A stretch of DNA of 64,000 nucleotides from Clostridiales bacterium (GCA_029907205.1 JARYMI010000007.1:31290-95289); one strand, 5' to 3'. Counted from the first letter of the stretch, positions 1-8,928 are shown. The notes: generated by a model not told the origin, from the sequence alone. Numbers and translations are program-made.

Positions 1-183
1 TATCCCGGACTAAAGCTTCGGTCCGTGCCTCTCACGGCCAGGAGGTTGAAGACGAGCGACGCCGTTATCATCTCCACCGACCATTCGGCGTATGATTATG
101 ACTGGATCGCCCGGACCGCTCCCCTTGTCGTGGACACGCGGAATGCCATAAAAAAGAAAAGAAAAAACGTCGTCAAGGCATAA
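1..183 (+). CDS. Nucleotide-sugar dehydrogenase, C-terminal fragment (window edge)
   Basis: The frame is open from base 1 and ends at TAA 181-183, giving the last 60 residues of a protein whose start lies outside the window. The stretches TDHSAYDY and VVDTRNA are typical of the C-terminal UDP-binding domain of UDP-GlcNAc/ManNAc 6-dehydrogenases (WecC/WbpA group), which oxidise C6 of an amino sugar to a uronic acid for surface polysaccharide. A basic tail (KKKRKN) follows. The next gene, 14 bases downstream, is a second member of the superfamily (ugd), so the two probably share a transcript at the edge of a polysaccharide locus. The subfamily call rests on 60 residues and is tentative. Confidence 0.75.
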   Translation, partial: YPGLKLRSVPLTARRLKTSDAVIISTDHSAYDYDWIARTAPLVVDTRNAIKKKRKNVVKA

Positions 184-197
184 GGAAGGAGGACGGC

Positions 198-1502
198 ATG
201 AAAATTGGCGTCATCGGAACCGGATACGTCGGGCTGGTCACGGCCGCCGGCCTGGCCGAGCTGGGACATCAGGTCCAGGGTGTAGACAAAGATACCGAGA
301 AGATCGAGAAGGTCAGCCGGGGCATTGTCCCCATTTATGAGCCGGGACTGGACGGGCTTCTCAAGTCCAACATGGAGAAAGGCCGCCTCAATTTTAGCTC
401 CGACCTCTCGGGGACGATCCGGGAGGCCGACGTCGTCTTTGTCTGCGTCGGGACTCCTCCCCAGGAAGACGGAAGCGCCGACATGTGCCAGATTGAGGAA
501 GTTTCGCGCCAGATCGCCGAAAACCTCAACCGCTACAAGTTAGTGGTCGAGAAAAGCACTGTCCCGGTCAAGACATCGTATTGGATCAAAAGAACCATGA
601 GCCTTTACAGGAAGAGCGATGTCGAGTTCGACATCGCCTCAAACCCTGAGTTCTTGAGGGAGGGCTCAGCCGTCTTGGACTTCCTCAACCCCGACAGGAT
701 CATCATCGGCGTCGAAACAGAACGAGCCAGAGACATCCTCCTCGGGATTTATGAAAAGTTCAAGGACCGCATCGTCGTCACGAACATCGACACAGCCGAG
801 CTGATCAAACATGCGTCGAATTCTTTCCTCGCCCTCAAGATCTCCTATATCAACCTCATCTCCAATATCTGCGATAGGACTGAGGCCAACGTCGAGCAGG
901 TGGCGGCCGGGATGGGGCTCGACCCGCGCATCGGCAGCCGCTTTCTCAAGGCCGGAGTGGGCTACGGCGGCTCCTGCTTTCCCAAAGACATCAGAGCGTT
1001 GGTCAAGATCGGCGAGGACCTGGGAGTTGACATGAGCTTGCTCAAAGAAGCCGACAAGATCAACGCCGACCGCGTGAGGATTTTCCTCGACAAAGTCAAG
1101 AAAGCCCTCTGGATTCTCAAGGATAAAAACATCGCGGTGCTGGGCCTTGCTTTTAAGCCGGAAACAGACGACATCCGGGAGGCGCCCAGCATCCGCGTCA
1201 TCCGAGAACTTTTGCGCGAGGGGGCGCGGCTTCGGCTCTACGACCCTCAGGCCATGGGCAACATGAAGCAGCTTTACCCTGAGGAGCCGGGCCGTCTGAT
1301 CTATTCATCATCGCCCTATCAAGCAGCTGACGGAGCGAATGCCCTTCTTGTCTTGACCGAGTGGGCGGAATTGGCGGGGCTCGACCTCAAGAAGCTCAAA
1401 GCGACGATGGCCAACCCGATTATCGTCGACGGCCGGAATGTCTTCGAGCCCGAGGCTGCACGAAAACTCGGGTTTGAGTACTACTCCATCGGCCGTAAAT
1501 AG
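198..1502 (+). CDS. ugd: UDP-glucose 6-dehydrogenase
   Basis: NAD-dependent two-step oxidation of UDP-glucose to UDP-glucuronate, a precursor of capsule and lipopolysaccharide sugars; cytoplasmic. The 434 residues match the family length. The N-terminus has the Rossmann motif GTGYVG. The middle carries NPEFLREGSAVLDF, and the catalytic cysteine is Cys260 in GYGGSCFPKD. The C-terminal UDP-binding domain contains VLGLAFKPETDDIREAPS and VDGRN. A purine-rich Shine-Dalgarno (AAGGAAGGAGG) sits just before ATG 198, which fixes the start. It follows another nucleotide-sugar dehydrogenase, so the polysaccharide locus probably extends to the left. Confidence 0.95.
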   Translation: MKIGVIGTGYVGLVTAAGLAELGHQVQGVDKDTEKIEKVSRGIVPIYEPGLDGLLKSNMEKGRLNFSSDLSGTIREADVVFVCVGTPPQEDGSADMCQIEEVSRQIAENLNRYKLVVEKSTVPVKTSYWIKRTMSLYRKSDVEFDIASNPEFLREGSAVLDFLNPDRIIIGVETERARDILLGIYEKFKDRIVVTNIDTAELIKHASNSFLALKISYINLISNICDRTEANVEQVAAGMGLDPRIGSRFLKAGVGYGGSCFPKDIRALVKIGEDLGVDMSLLKEADKINADRVRIFLDKVKKALWILKDKNIAVLGLAFKPETDDIREAPSIRVIRELLREGARLRLYDPQAMGNMKQLYPEEPGRLIYSSSPYQAADGANALLVLTEWAELAGLDLKKLKATMANPIIVDGRNVFEPEAARKLGFEYYSIGRK

Positions 1503-1510
1503 GGGACAGT

Positions 1511-3676
1511 TTACCTATTTACCCTATTTCTGCCTTGTTTAATTTCAAGGGTCAGATTCCTGAAGTCTGAAGCGACGACAATGAAGTCGTCTTCGTTGAG
1601 GCTCAGCCAGTCGAAAGGAATTGGGTTTCCCTCTCTTAAAACTTTGATATTCTTTTTTCCTTCAGCCCTGCCCTTAAACCCGAAGAAGGACCAGGGAATG
1701 AGCAACTTGATTTTTCCTGGGTAAGGGAAGTTGCTGTTCGAGCTGAATCTAATTTTCTTCTCAGCCCTGTCCAGACGGTAATCGTAGGCGATAAATATAT
1801 CGGCTGCGGGCAAGTAGAAATGAACCTTCGCTTCATCCTCCCCAACCCTGGGTGTTAGGAGGAGGGACTTTTCTTCAACCCCGAGGCCGAAGTAGCCCTC
1901 GAACAGGGCTTTTGCCAGGCTGCCGGCGCTGCCAGCATAGTAGTCGCTTCCGCGGCCAGCCCCGTCGCGGCTGTCCCATTCAAATAACCCGCCGTTCGTG
2001 ACGTTTTTCCTGATGATCTCTAAGAGTTTTTCCCTGGCCAGCCGGCTGAACCCGCTTTCGAACATGGCGTAAACCAGCCTTCCGCCGAACCAGTCCCACT
2101 GGCCGCCGTTCTGGTACTCGTAGGGCTCGTCCATGGCCGGATGCTTGAAAAACCCGGCCGGGTAGGGAGGGAGGAGGCAGCCGCTGATCGTGGAGACATT
2201 AAGCTCGTTCTGTCTCTCCAGCGCCCGGCCGATGATTCTTCTTGCTTTTTCCTGGTCGGCCAGACCGGCGAGGATGGCCTGGGTGTTGCCGCCCATGGCG
2301 AACATGTCGTCCTCGTCAAAGTCGTGCACGAGCGAACCCAGGTGAAGGTGGACTCGATAGAAACCTTTGTCCTCCTGCCACAGCCAGCGGTTAGCGTTTC
2401 TCTTGAGATATTCGGCTCTTTTCTGCCACGAAGCAGTTTTCTTTTTTTCGTCGAGAGCGCTAAACATCCAAGCCAGCTCTTGGCAGGCCTCATAAACCAT
2501 GCTCTGGTCATAGATGTCCACAGTCCAGTGGGTTTTCTCGTCCACGTCGGTGGCCCGCTGGTCGGCGTAAACAATGTCCACGTCTCCCCAGTCGGCGGTA
2601 TGAGCGCCGGTGATAAGGCCGTGCTTTTCATCGAACCTCTGGCTAAAGACGTGATGAAGCGATTTTTCGAGCCGGTCGATGATTGCCTCGCCGGAGATCT
2701 TTTTTTTCAGCCACTCCGTCCCTTTAAGGAGGAAGACCTGGTAGGCTGCCTGGACAGCGCTCGCCTCTTGGTCAGTCTCGACCGTGTTCTTGTCCGAACG
2801 GCCTTGAGCATCGACCCAGTCGTCGAGCCCGCCGTCTTGTTTCTGGAAGGCTAAGTGTTCCTCGATCCAAGAGCAGAGGGAGTTTTCGGGGTAATACAGG
2901 CGCGAAGCCGGGATGATCGTGGCCGCGTCCCTGAGCCACACCTGAGGATAGCCGGCCCCGGCCGTGAAGGCGCTCACGTTTCCCGTCCGGCCCGAAAACT
3001 CAGATTCGTTGTGTTTCAGGGTAAGGCGGATGAGTTTGCGCAGTGTTTCGAATTCAGGAATGCTCGACCGGAAGGCAGTGAATTTCCCTTCGGCCAGGTC
3101 GAGCGGATACTCATCTTCCGGCCAGGCTCTTTCTTCGACCAGGAGAGGAAGGAGGAGCGTGGGCGAGCCGCCATCCTTGAACCAAGCAATCCCTTCCCGG
3201 ACAAGGTCAAACTCCAGGCCGTAGCTGCCCTTTTCAAGCGGCGCTTTGATTTTGACTTGAAGGTCGACGGCCTCGCCTGGCCTGACAACGCTGGCGAACG
3301 CTGTCCGCGGGTTGTCGAACTTGAGGATTTCTCCTTTAGCGTTGAGAAGATGATAGGAAAGAAAGCACGGGTTCTTCCCTCTGGATGTCCATTTTTTCGT
3401 TCCCCTGTTTTTTATTCTAACGGTGAGCTCGAACGTCTCTCCCTCATGGGAGAGACATTTCTTTGTCTTGGATTCGATGCCGGCCGCGTATTCGAGTCTT
3501 GGACCGCACGCATAAGGCAATATCAGGGATAACGGGAGAAGGAACGCAACAAGGCTGAGAGTTCGTTTTCCCCTTACCCACGACCTGCGTCCCGAGTTTT
3601 GGGATAGATAAACGTGCCTTGAACGAAGGGGTGGCACCGGGACAGCAACCCTTCTTTCATACGTTGGCCTTGCCAT
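1511..3676 (-). CDS. Secreted six-hairpin (alpha/alpha)6-barrel glycosidase-like protein
   Basis: 721 residues. A basic N-terminus and hydrophobic run (about residues 38-56, LSLVAFLLPLSLILPYACG) suggest a signal peptide; the cysteine is not in a good lipobox. Residues ~65-180 look like an Ig-like/CARDB-type beta-sandwich (LSYHLL, VRPGEAVDL, SYGLEFDLV). Residues ~235-620 resemble an (alpha/alpha)6 glucoamylase-type barrel, with VWLRDAATIIPAS, QDGGLDDWVD, VETDQEASAVQAAY and YQNGGQWDWFGG. A C-terminal beta domain follows. A glycan-hydrolysing role is inferred; I cannot name the GH family or substrate. The ATG lies one base after the hypE stop, implying translational coupling to hypCDE although the functions seem unrelated. 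Confidence 0.7.
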   Translation of the reverse strand: MARPTYERRVAVPVPPLRSRHVYLSQNSGRRSWVRGKRTLSLVAFLLPLSLILPYACGPRLEYAAGIESKTKKCLSHEGETFELTVRIKNRGTKKWTSRGKNPCFLSYHLLNAKGEILKFDNPRTAFASVVRPGEAVDLQVKIKAPLEKGSYGLEFDLVREGIAWFKDGGSPTLLLPLLVEERAWPEDEYPLDLAEGKFTAFRSSIPEFETLRKLIRLTLKHNESEFSGRTGNVSAFTAGAGYPQVWLRDAATIIPASRLYYPENSLCSWIEEHLAFQKQDGGLDDWVDAQGRSDKNTVETDQEASAVQAAYQVFLLKGTEWLKKKISGEAIIDRLEKSLHHVFSQRFDEKHGLITGAHTADWGDVDIVYADQRATDVDEKTHWTVDIYDQSMVYEACQELAWMFSALDEKKKTASWQKRAEYLKRNANRWLWQEDKGFYRVHLHLGSLVHDFDEDDMFAMGGNTQAILAGLADQEKARRIIGRALERQNELNVSTISGCLLPPYPAGFFKHPAMDEPYEYQNGGQWDWFGGRLVYAMFESGFSRLAREKLLEIIRKNVTNGGLFEWDSRDGAGRGSDYYAGSAGSLAKALFEGYFGLGVEEKSLLLTPRVGEDEAKVHFYLPAADIFIAYDYRLDRAEKKIRFSSNSNFPYPGKIKLLIPWSFFGFKGRAEGKKNIKVLREGNPIPFDWLSLNEDDFIVVASDFRNLTLEIKQGRNRVNR

Positions 3677-3677
3677 T

Positions 3678-4682
3678 TTAGCAGATGCGGGGAAGGAGCT
3701 CTGAAGTCAGCGGCTCGAGCAGCCTCAGCCCTCCCGTCATTGTCCGGAGAAGGAGCTCGCCCGGCTTCCCGGTCTTATCATCCACTTGGCCGACGATTGC
3801 CGCTCTTTTTCCCAACGGATGATTCCTGATGGCTTTAAGGACAAGGTCGGCGCGTTTTTCCGGCGCGATGACAACCGCCCTTCCCTCGCAGGCCAGATAA
3901 AGCGGGTCGATGCCCAAGATCTCGGCTGCCGCCCGGACAGCCCGGGAAAGAGGGATGGCTTCTTCTTCTAAGAGGAGCGAGTAGGGAAGCCTCTCAACAA
4001 GCTCTGTAAGGATCGTGGCCAGCCCTCCCCTGGTGATGTCTCTCATCCACAGGACGCCTTTTTTCCAGAGGGGGAGAAGATAGGTCAGCGGAGCGCAGTC
4101 GCTGCGAGCCCTGGCCTCAAACCCGAAATCATCCCTGGCCAGCATGACGGCCAAACTGTGCTCTCCCAGCGTGCCGGTAACGATGATCCTGTCGCCGGGC
4201 CGGGCCGCTCTCGGCCGTGGCCTAGCCACCACTCTCCCGACGCCGGATGTGTTTATATAGATTTTATCGGCCTGGCCTCTCCGGACGACCTTTGTGTCGC
4301 CTGTGGTGACAAGCACACGGGCCTGCCGCGCCGCACGCCTGATCGATTGAAAAATCCTGTCGAGGTCTTCCATGTCAAGGCCTTCTTCGAGGATGATAGC
4401 TAAAGAGATGTACTTCGGAATCGCTCCTGAGACGACCAGGTCATTGACCGTGCCGTTGACCGCCAGGGAGCCGATGTCCCCGCCTGGGAAAAAGATGGGA
4501 TCGACGACATAACTATCAGTGGTGAAAGCAACGCCTTGAGGAAGGTGGCTGGAGTCGGAAAGCTCATCGAGAAAGGGGTTGCGGAAGGAGGGAACGACGC
4601 TGTAGGCGATAAAATCCCGCATCATCCGGCCGCCGCTCCCGAGCTCAAGGCTGATCTTAGTTTTTTTGTCCGGCTTCGTCAT
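3678..4682 (-). CDS. hypE: Hydrogenase maturation carbamoyl dehydratase HypE
   Basis: HypE dehydrates a thiocarbamate on its own C-terminal cysteine to a thiocyanate and donates the cyanide ligand to the Fe of [NiFe]-hydrogenase. The 334-residue protein ends in PRIC, the characteristic tail bearing that cysteine. The N-terminus has LGSGGRMM, and DSYVVDP, VNGTVNDL and MRDITRGGLATILTEL are AIR-synthase-type ATP-binding motifs. It is third in hypC-hypD-hypE, starting 9 bases after hypD. HypF, which loads the carbamoyl group, is encoded 36 kb away. Confidence 0.95.
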   Translation of the reverse strand: MTKPDKKTKISLELGSGGRMMRDFIAYSVVPSFRNPFLDELSDSSHLPQGVAFTTDSYVVDPIFFPGGDIGSLAVNGTVNDLVVSGAIPKYISLAIILEEGLDMEDLDRIFQSIRRAARQARVLVTTGDTKVVRRGQADKIYINTSGVGRVVARPRPRAARPGDRIIVTGTLGEHSLAVMLARDDFGFEARARSDCAPLTYLLPLWKKGVLWMRDITRGGLATILTELVERLPYSLLLEEEAIPLSRAVRAAAEILGIDPLYLACEGRAVVIAPEKRADLVLKAIRNHPLGKRAAIVGQVDDKTGKPGELLLRTMTGGLRLLEPLTSELLPRIC

Positions 4683-4691
4683 ATCATAAAC

Positions 4692-5807
4692 CTAAACCTT
4701 CTTGGAGCGCTCCCGGCGCCCGAATTTATAGGAAATATAGCACGCTCCTTCAAAAGAAACCATGCAGGGGCCGCGAGGAGAGTCGGGACTGCAGGCGGTG
4801 ATGTAAAGAGGACACTGCGGAGGCGAGATGACGCCGCGCAAGATCTCGCCGCAGCGGCATCCGGCGAGGCCGCCGCTTCTTTCATTCAGGCTGAGCCCGA
4901 ATTTCTCCAGCGCATCGTGAGCGGCGTAAGGAGCCCTGAGCTTCAACCCGCTGCGCGGAATCCTTCCCAGCCCCCTCCACGTCGCATCTTTTTCCTCCAG
5001 AATCTCCTGCATGATGGCCCGGGCAAGCAGATTTCCTGATGAACTGACTGCTCTCTTGTATTCATTGGCCACGCCGGGCTGGCCGTTTCTTATTTGATCG
5101 AGGATCGCCGTTATGCCGAGAAGGATGTCGTTAGGCTCAAACCCGGCGATCGCGCCGGCCAGACGGTATTCTTGCGGGATGAACTCGTAGGCCCTGACTC
5201 CAATAATCGTGCTCACGTGCCCCGGATAAAGAAAGCCCGAGATGGCCGTTTCGCCGGCCTCAAGAATAGCCCGGAGGGCTGGCGGTATCAGCCAGAGGGA
5301 TGCGACTACAGAGTAGTTCAGTACGCCTTCCTGGCGAGCTTTCTTCGCCGTAAACGCGATCGAAGGAATGGTAGTCTCGAACCCGACGCCAAAAAAGACG
5401 ACCTCTTTGTCCGGGTTCGCCCGGGCCAACCCCAGAGATTCTTCTGGCGAGTAGACAATCTTCAGCCGGGAAGAGCGGGCCGGCACGGCTGTCTGGAGAG
5501 AGCCCCTTCCGGTCGGGACTCGGGTCATATCGCCGAACGAAGCGAGGATGAGATTCTCTCTTTTCGTCAGCAAATCCAGGCAAGCTTCGTGAATCTCGTT
5601 CGGAGTGATGCAAACCGGGCAACCTGGTCCCGAGACCATGTCTATTCCGGCTTCCTCGAGCGGCTGTTTCAGACCGTACCGGTGGATGGTCATCGTGTGG
5701 GTCCCGCACACCTCCATGATCCGGACCGGTCCGCCCAGCTCACGAGTCTTTTTTTCGATGTCCCGAAGGAGGGCTCTGGTGATATCTCTTTGACGGAGCT
5801 CTTTCAT
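4692..5807 (-). CDS. hypD: Hydrogenase Fe(CN)2CO assembly protein HypD
   Basis: [4Fe-4S] scaffold on which, with HypC, the Fe(CN)2CO centre of [NiFe]-hydrogenase is built. The 371 residues match the family. Motifs: MEVCGTHTMTIHRYG near residue 30, GPGCPVCITP near 70 (redox cysteines), FGVGFETTIPS, and GFEPNDILLG. The C-terminal cysteines (LAGCRCGEILRGVISPPQC) ligate the cluster. The start codon shares one base with the hypC stop, so the two are coupled. Confidence 0.96.
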   Translation of the reverse strand: MKELRQRDITRALLRDIEKKTRELGGPVRIMEVCGTHTMTIHRYGLKQPLEEAGIDMVSGPGCPVCITPNEIHEACLDLLTKRENLILASFGDMTRVPTGRGSLQTAVPARSSRLKIVYSPEESLGLARANPDKEVVFFGVGFETTIPSIAFTAKKARQEGVLNYSVVASLWLIPPALRAILEAGETAISGFLYPGHVSTIIGVRAYEFIPQEYRLAGAIAGFEPNDILLGITAILDQIRNGQPGVANEYKRAVSSSGNLLARAIMQEILEEKDATWRGLGRIPRSGLKLRAPYAAHDALEKFGLSLNERSGGLAGCRCGEILRGVISPPQCPLYITACSPDSPRGPCMVSFEGACYISYKFGRRERSKKV

Positions 5808-6049
5808 CAGGGGCCGGCCTCCCGGTCATCCTCTTTGGCGGCGATCTCCCGAAGAAGGGACAACGTTTCCTGGGCTTCTTGCTCGTCCAATTTGGAGATG
5901 GCGAACCCCGCGTGGACGATCACCCAGTCGCCCGGCTTGATCTCCTCGAGGAGCGAAAAATTAACCCTGATTTTGGTGCCGAGGTAGTCGACCTTTCCCA
6001 GGCCGGAAGCGTCGATTTGAGTGACCCTGGCCGGGATTCCCAGACACAT
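5807..6049 (-). CDS. hypC: Hydrogenase assembly chaperone HypC
   Basis: 80-residue HypC/HybG/HupF chaperone. The N-terminal MCLGIPARV carries the essential cysteine after the initiator Met, which binds the Fe(CN)2CO precursor with HypD and delivers it to the hydrogenase large subunit. DWVIVHAGFAISKLDEQEA is the usual C-terminal half. GGAGG precedes the start by 6 bases. It is first in the hypCDE run and divergent from uppS. No hydrogenase structural gene, hypA or hypB is in the window. Confidence 0.95.
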   Translation of the reverse strand: MCLGIPARVTQIDASGLGKVDYLGTKIRVNFSLLEEIKPGDWVIVHAGFAISKLDEQEAQETLSLLREIAAKEDDREAGP

Positions 6050-6113
6050 GTGTTATCCTCCGTGCATTCGGACCTAATAGATTAGCAAATCCGGGCAGGC
6101 TGGTCTACCTCTT

Positions 6114-6142
6114 TTGACAATTCAGGGGACAGCCCTTATAAT
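6114..6142 (+). promoter_or_regulatory. Consensus sigma-70 promoter for uppS operon, apparently leaderless
   Basis: TTGACA at 6114-6119 and TATAAT at 6137-6142 are both perfect, with a 17-base spacer. Transcription would start about 7 bases after the -10 box, at or next to the uppS ATG (6149-6151), leaving no room for a Shine-Dalgarno. Confidence 0.8.
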
Positions 6143-6148
6143 GAACCC

Positions 6149-6934
6149 ATGTTTCCTGACCTTAAAGGGTTCGTCAAGCCGGGAAGCGAGGAAGAAAAAC
6201 TCGCTCGACAGATCGATTTTTCCCGGCTTCCCCGGCACGTGGCTGTCATCATGGACGGCAACGGCCGCTGGGCGGAGAAAAGAAGCCTGCCGCGCATCGA
6301 GGGCCACAGGGCCGGCGCCAAGGCGGTCCAGGAAGTGGTCGAGGCCTGCGGCCGGTTAGGCATCAAGTACCTCACTCTTTATGCGTTTTCCAAGGAAAAC
6401 TGGAAAAGGCCGAAGAGGGAAGTCGCCAGGCTCTGGAAACTGTTAGAAGATTATCTTCGAAAAGAAGATAAGCAATTGATAAAAAATAAGATCCGGCTCA
6501 TTGTGATCGGCCAGATAGAGGCCATTCCGCCGTCCGCGCGTCGGGAGCTGGAAAGAGTCGCGGACTTGACCAAGGACTGTGATGGGCTCACTGTTGTCCT
6601 CGCGCTTAATTACGGCGGCCGGACGGAGATCGTCGATGCGGTGAAGAAAATCTGCGCCGCCGGAGAAATCGGCCGGCTCGAGCTCGACGAGGATTCGTTT
6701 TCCCGGTACCTCTACACCGCGTCGCTCCCCGACCCCGACCTTCTGATCCGGACGAGCGGAGAGTTCCGCATCTCCAACTTCCTGCTCTGGCAAATCGCTT
6801 ATACGGAGCTCTGGATCACCCCCGTCCTCTGGCCGGATTTTCGGAGGAAGCATTTTCTCCAGGCTGTTGTCGATTACCAGAAAAGAGAAAGGAGGTTTGG
6901 CGCCGTTCATGCCCGGACGACGCAGCACGCATAG
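6149..6934 (+). CDS. uppS: Isoprenyl transferase (undecaprenyl diphosphate synthase)
   Basis: Cis-prenyltransferase condensing isopentenyl diphosphate onto farnesyl diphosphate to make the C55 carrier for peptidoglycan and O-antigen. Motifs: VAVIMDGNGRWA (catalytic Asp, phosphate binding), GHRAGAKAV, YLTLYAFSKENWKRP, and the C-terminal PDLLIRTSGEFRISNFLLWQIAYTE. 261 residues, with about 25 extra at the N-terminus. The ATG at 6149 has no ribosome-binding site and sits at the predicted transcription start. It heads uppS-cdsA-dxr-rseP-ispG-larE. Confidence 0.95.
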   Translation: MFPDLKGFVKPGSEEEKLARQIDFSRLPRHVAVIMDGNGRWAEKRSLPRIEGHRAGAKAVQEVVEACGRLGIKYLTLYAFSKENWKRPKREVARLWKLLEDYLRKEDKQLIKNKIRLIVIGQIEAIPPSARRELERVADLTKDCDGLTVVLALNYGGRTEIVDAVKKICAAGEIGRLELDEDSFSRYLYTASLPDPDLLIRTSGEFRISNFLLWQIAYTELWITPVLWPDFRRKHFLQAVVDYQKRERRFGAVHARTTQHA

Positions 6935-6963
6935 CCTCCCGGACATGATTCCGGCCTGACCCC

Positions 6964-7773
6964 ATGAACTTGAGGAAGCGATTGCCGACCGCTCTTGTGT
7001 TGATTGGGCTTTTCTTCCTCCTCATCCAGTTCGGCACGAGGCTCGTCATCTTCCTCGTCCTGCAGGCTATAATCCTGGCCGCCCTCGTTGAGTTCTACAG
7101 CCTCGCAAGAAAAAAAAAGCTTCGCCCGCAAGGAGTTCTTGGCGTTGTGCTGTCTCTTCTTATCGGCCTTTCCTTTTTTTTCAGGCCGGCGGTGACTTTA
7201 GACCTCGCCCTGTTCAGCGTTCTTTTTATTACCGGCGTCTATTATCTCTATTCCTTCACGCGGCTCGAGCAGCTGCCCTTTTTTACCCAGTCCGTCGCCG
7301 TGACTTTTTTCGGCCCGCTTTACTTGAGTTTTACACTCAACTATCTTTTTCTCCTGAGGTTTGAGAGAGGGCCCTTTTTTATCTATTTTTTGTGCTCGGT
7401 CATTTTTCTGGGAGACACGGGCGCTTATTTTTTTGGCAAGATTTTCGGCCGGCACAAGATGGCCCCTCTGGCCAGTCCTAATAAAACATGGGAAGGCAGC
7501 CTGGGCGGCATCGTGTTTGGAGTGCTTGGCGCTTGGCTGGCGCAGGCCGTCTTGCTCCAAGATGTCGAGCTGTGGAGAGCGCTTGTCTGCGGCGCGCTCG
7601 TCCATGCCGTGGCCCAGATGAGCGACCCGCTCGAGTCGTTGTTCAAAAGGGCTGTCGGCGTCAAGGATTCCTCAAACCTGCTCCCCGGCCACGGCGGTGT
7701 CCTGGACAGGATCGACAGCCTTATCCTGGCTTCGCCGTTTTTCTATTATCTCATCAGGTATCTCTGGCCATGA
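6964..7773 (+). CDS. cdsA: Phosphatidate cytidylyltransferase
   Basis: Makes CDP-diacylglycerol from phosphatidate and CTP for phospholipid synthesis in the inner membrane. 269 residues with about seven or eight hydrophobic segments from residue 10 (LPTALVLIGLFFLLIQFG). The signature is in the C-terminal half: GDTGAYFFGK, SPNKTWEGSLGG, then VKDSSNLLPGHGGVLDRIDS. The uppS-cdsA-dxr-rseP order is widely conserved in bacteria. Its stop overlaps the dxr start (ATGA). Confidence 0.94.
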   Translation: MNLRKRLPTALVLIGLFFLLIQFGTRLVIFLVLQAIILAALVEFYSLARKKKLRPQGVLGVVLSLLIGLSFFFRPAVTLDLALFSVLFITGVYYLYSFTRLEQLPFFTQSVAVTFFGPLYLSFTLNYLFLLRFERGPFFIYFLCSVIFLGDTGAYFFGKIFGRHKMAPLASPNKTWEGSLGGIVFGVLGAWLAQAVLLQDVELWRALVCGALVHAVAQMSDPLESLFKRAVGVKDSSNLLPGHGGVLDRIDSLILASPFFYYLIRYLWP

Positions 7774-8927
7774 AAAATATCGCCATCCTCGGCTCGACCG
7801 GCTCCATCGGAACAAACACCCTTGAGCTTGTGGAGGCGCTCGGAGATACGTTCAATGTGGTCGGGTTGGCGGCCGGGGAGAACACGTCGCTCCTCCTTCG
7901 GCAGGTTGAAAAATTCAGGCCTGAGATCGTCTCCCTCAAGACAAAGGAAGCGGCAGCAAAGCTCAAGGAGCGGCTCAAAAACAGGAAAGTCCGGGTCGTC
8001 TATGGCTCTGAAGGGGCCGAAGAAGTGGCCTGCTTCGAGAGAAACGACATCGTCGTATCAGCGATCACAGGGATCGAAGGGCTGAGGCCGACGCTGGCCG
8101 CCGTTCGGGCAGGGCTGCGGGTGGCCCTGGCCAGCAAGGAATCGCTGGTCGTGGCGGGCGCCATCCTCCAGGCGGAGGCCGAGGCCTCAGGAGCTGAGGT
8201 CATCCCGGTCGACAGCGAGCACAGCGGCATCTTTCAGTGCCTGGCCAAGGAAAAGCGTGAGAACGTCAAGAAAGTCACGCTGACAGCCTCGGGAGGGCCG
8301 TTTTTTCAAACACCGCTCTCTGAGATCAAGGGAAAGAGCGTTGAAGAAGCGTTAGACCACCCGCGCTGGAAAATGGGAAAGAAGGTGACCGTCGATTCGG
8401 CCACGCTGATGAACAAGGGGCTCGAGCTTGTCGAGGCCCGCTGGCTTTTCGGGCTGAGGCCGTCCGAGCTGGCCATCCTCATCCATCCCCAGAGCATCGT
8501 CCACTCGCTCGTCGAGCTGCGCGATGGCTCAACCCTCGCCCAGCTCAGCCCGACTGATATGAAAATCCCGATTCAGTACGCGCTAACATATCCTAAGCGC
8601 GTTAGCTCACGGCTTCCCGAGCTAGACTTGGCTCGGGTGAGATCGCTCGAGTTCTACCCTGTGGATGAGAAACGATTTCCTCTCATCAGGCTGGCCCGCC
8701 TGGCGCTCGAAAAAGAGAAGAGCTTTCCGGTGGCCCTCAACGCGGCCAATGAAGTGGCTGTGGAGGCGTTCTTGAACCGGAGGATAGGGTTTTCAGCCAT
8801 TGTCGAGGTGGTCAGTGAGGTCGTTGGGCTGCATCGTCTCAGCGAGGCAGCCAGCCTCGAGGAGGTCTTTGCCATCGACCGGGAAACCCGAGAGCAGGCG
8901 GCAACTCTCATCAAGCGAAGGTTTTGA
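7770..8927 (+). CDS. dxr: 1-deoxy-D-xylulose 5-phosphate reductoisomerase
   Basis: First committed MEP-pathway step: NADPH-dependent conversion of DXP to 2-C-methyl-D-erythritol 4-phosphate. The ATG at 7770 overlaps the cdsA stop by 4 bases and puts GSTGSIGTNTLELV at the N-terminus as expected; the frame is open further upstream, but that part only shadows cdsA. Also visible are ASKESLVVAG, the metal-binding VDSEHSGIFQC and VDSATLMNKGLELVEA. 385 residues, standard length. It pairs with ispG downstream in the same operon. Confidence 0.96.
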   Translation: MKNIAILGSTGSIGTNTLELVEALGDTFNVVGLAAGENTSLLLRQVEKFRPEIVSLKTKEAAAKLKERLKNRKVRVVYGSEGAEEVACFERNDIVVSAITGIEGLRPTLAAVRAGLRVALASKESLVVAGAILQAEAEASGAEVIPVDSEHSGIFQCLAKEKRENVKKVTLTASGGPFFQTPLSEIKGKSVEEALDHPRWKMGKKVTVDSATLMNKGLELVEARWLFGLRPSELAILIHPQSIVHSLVELRDGSTLAQLSPTDMKIPIQYALTYPKRVSSRLPELDLARVRSLEFYPVDEKRFPLIRLARLALEKEKSFPVALNAANEVAVEAFLNRRIGFSAIVEVVSEVVGLHRLSEAASLEEVFAIDRETREQAATLIKRRF

Positions 8928-8928
8928 C

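Noticed and set aside
2141..3532. Two plus-strand ORFs (237 and 225 codons) opposite the glycosidase gene
   Set aside because: Shadow frames of a convincing secreted protein; no motifs, and codon pattern follows the opposite strand.
5094..5987. Plus-strand ORF of 297 codons opposite hypD
   Set aside because: Charged, domain-free translation over a gene with unmistakable HypD motifs.
7488..7769. Longer N-terminus for Dxr
   Set aside because: The upstream frame only shadows cdsA; ATG 7770 overlaps the cdsA stop and gives the standard GSTGSIG start.
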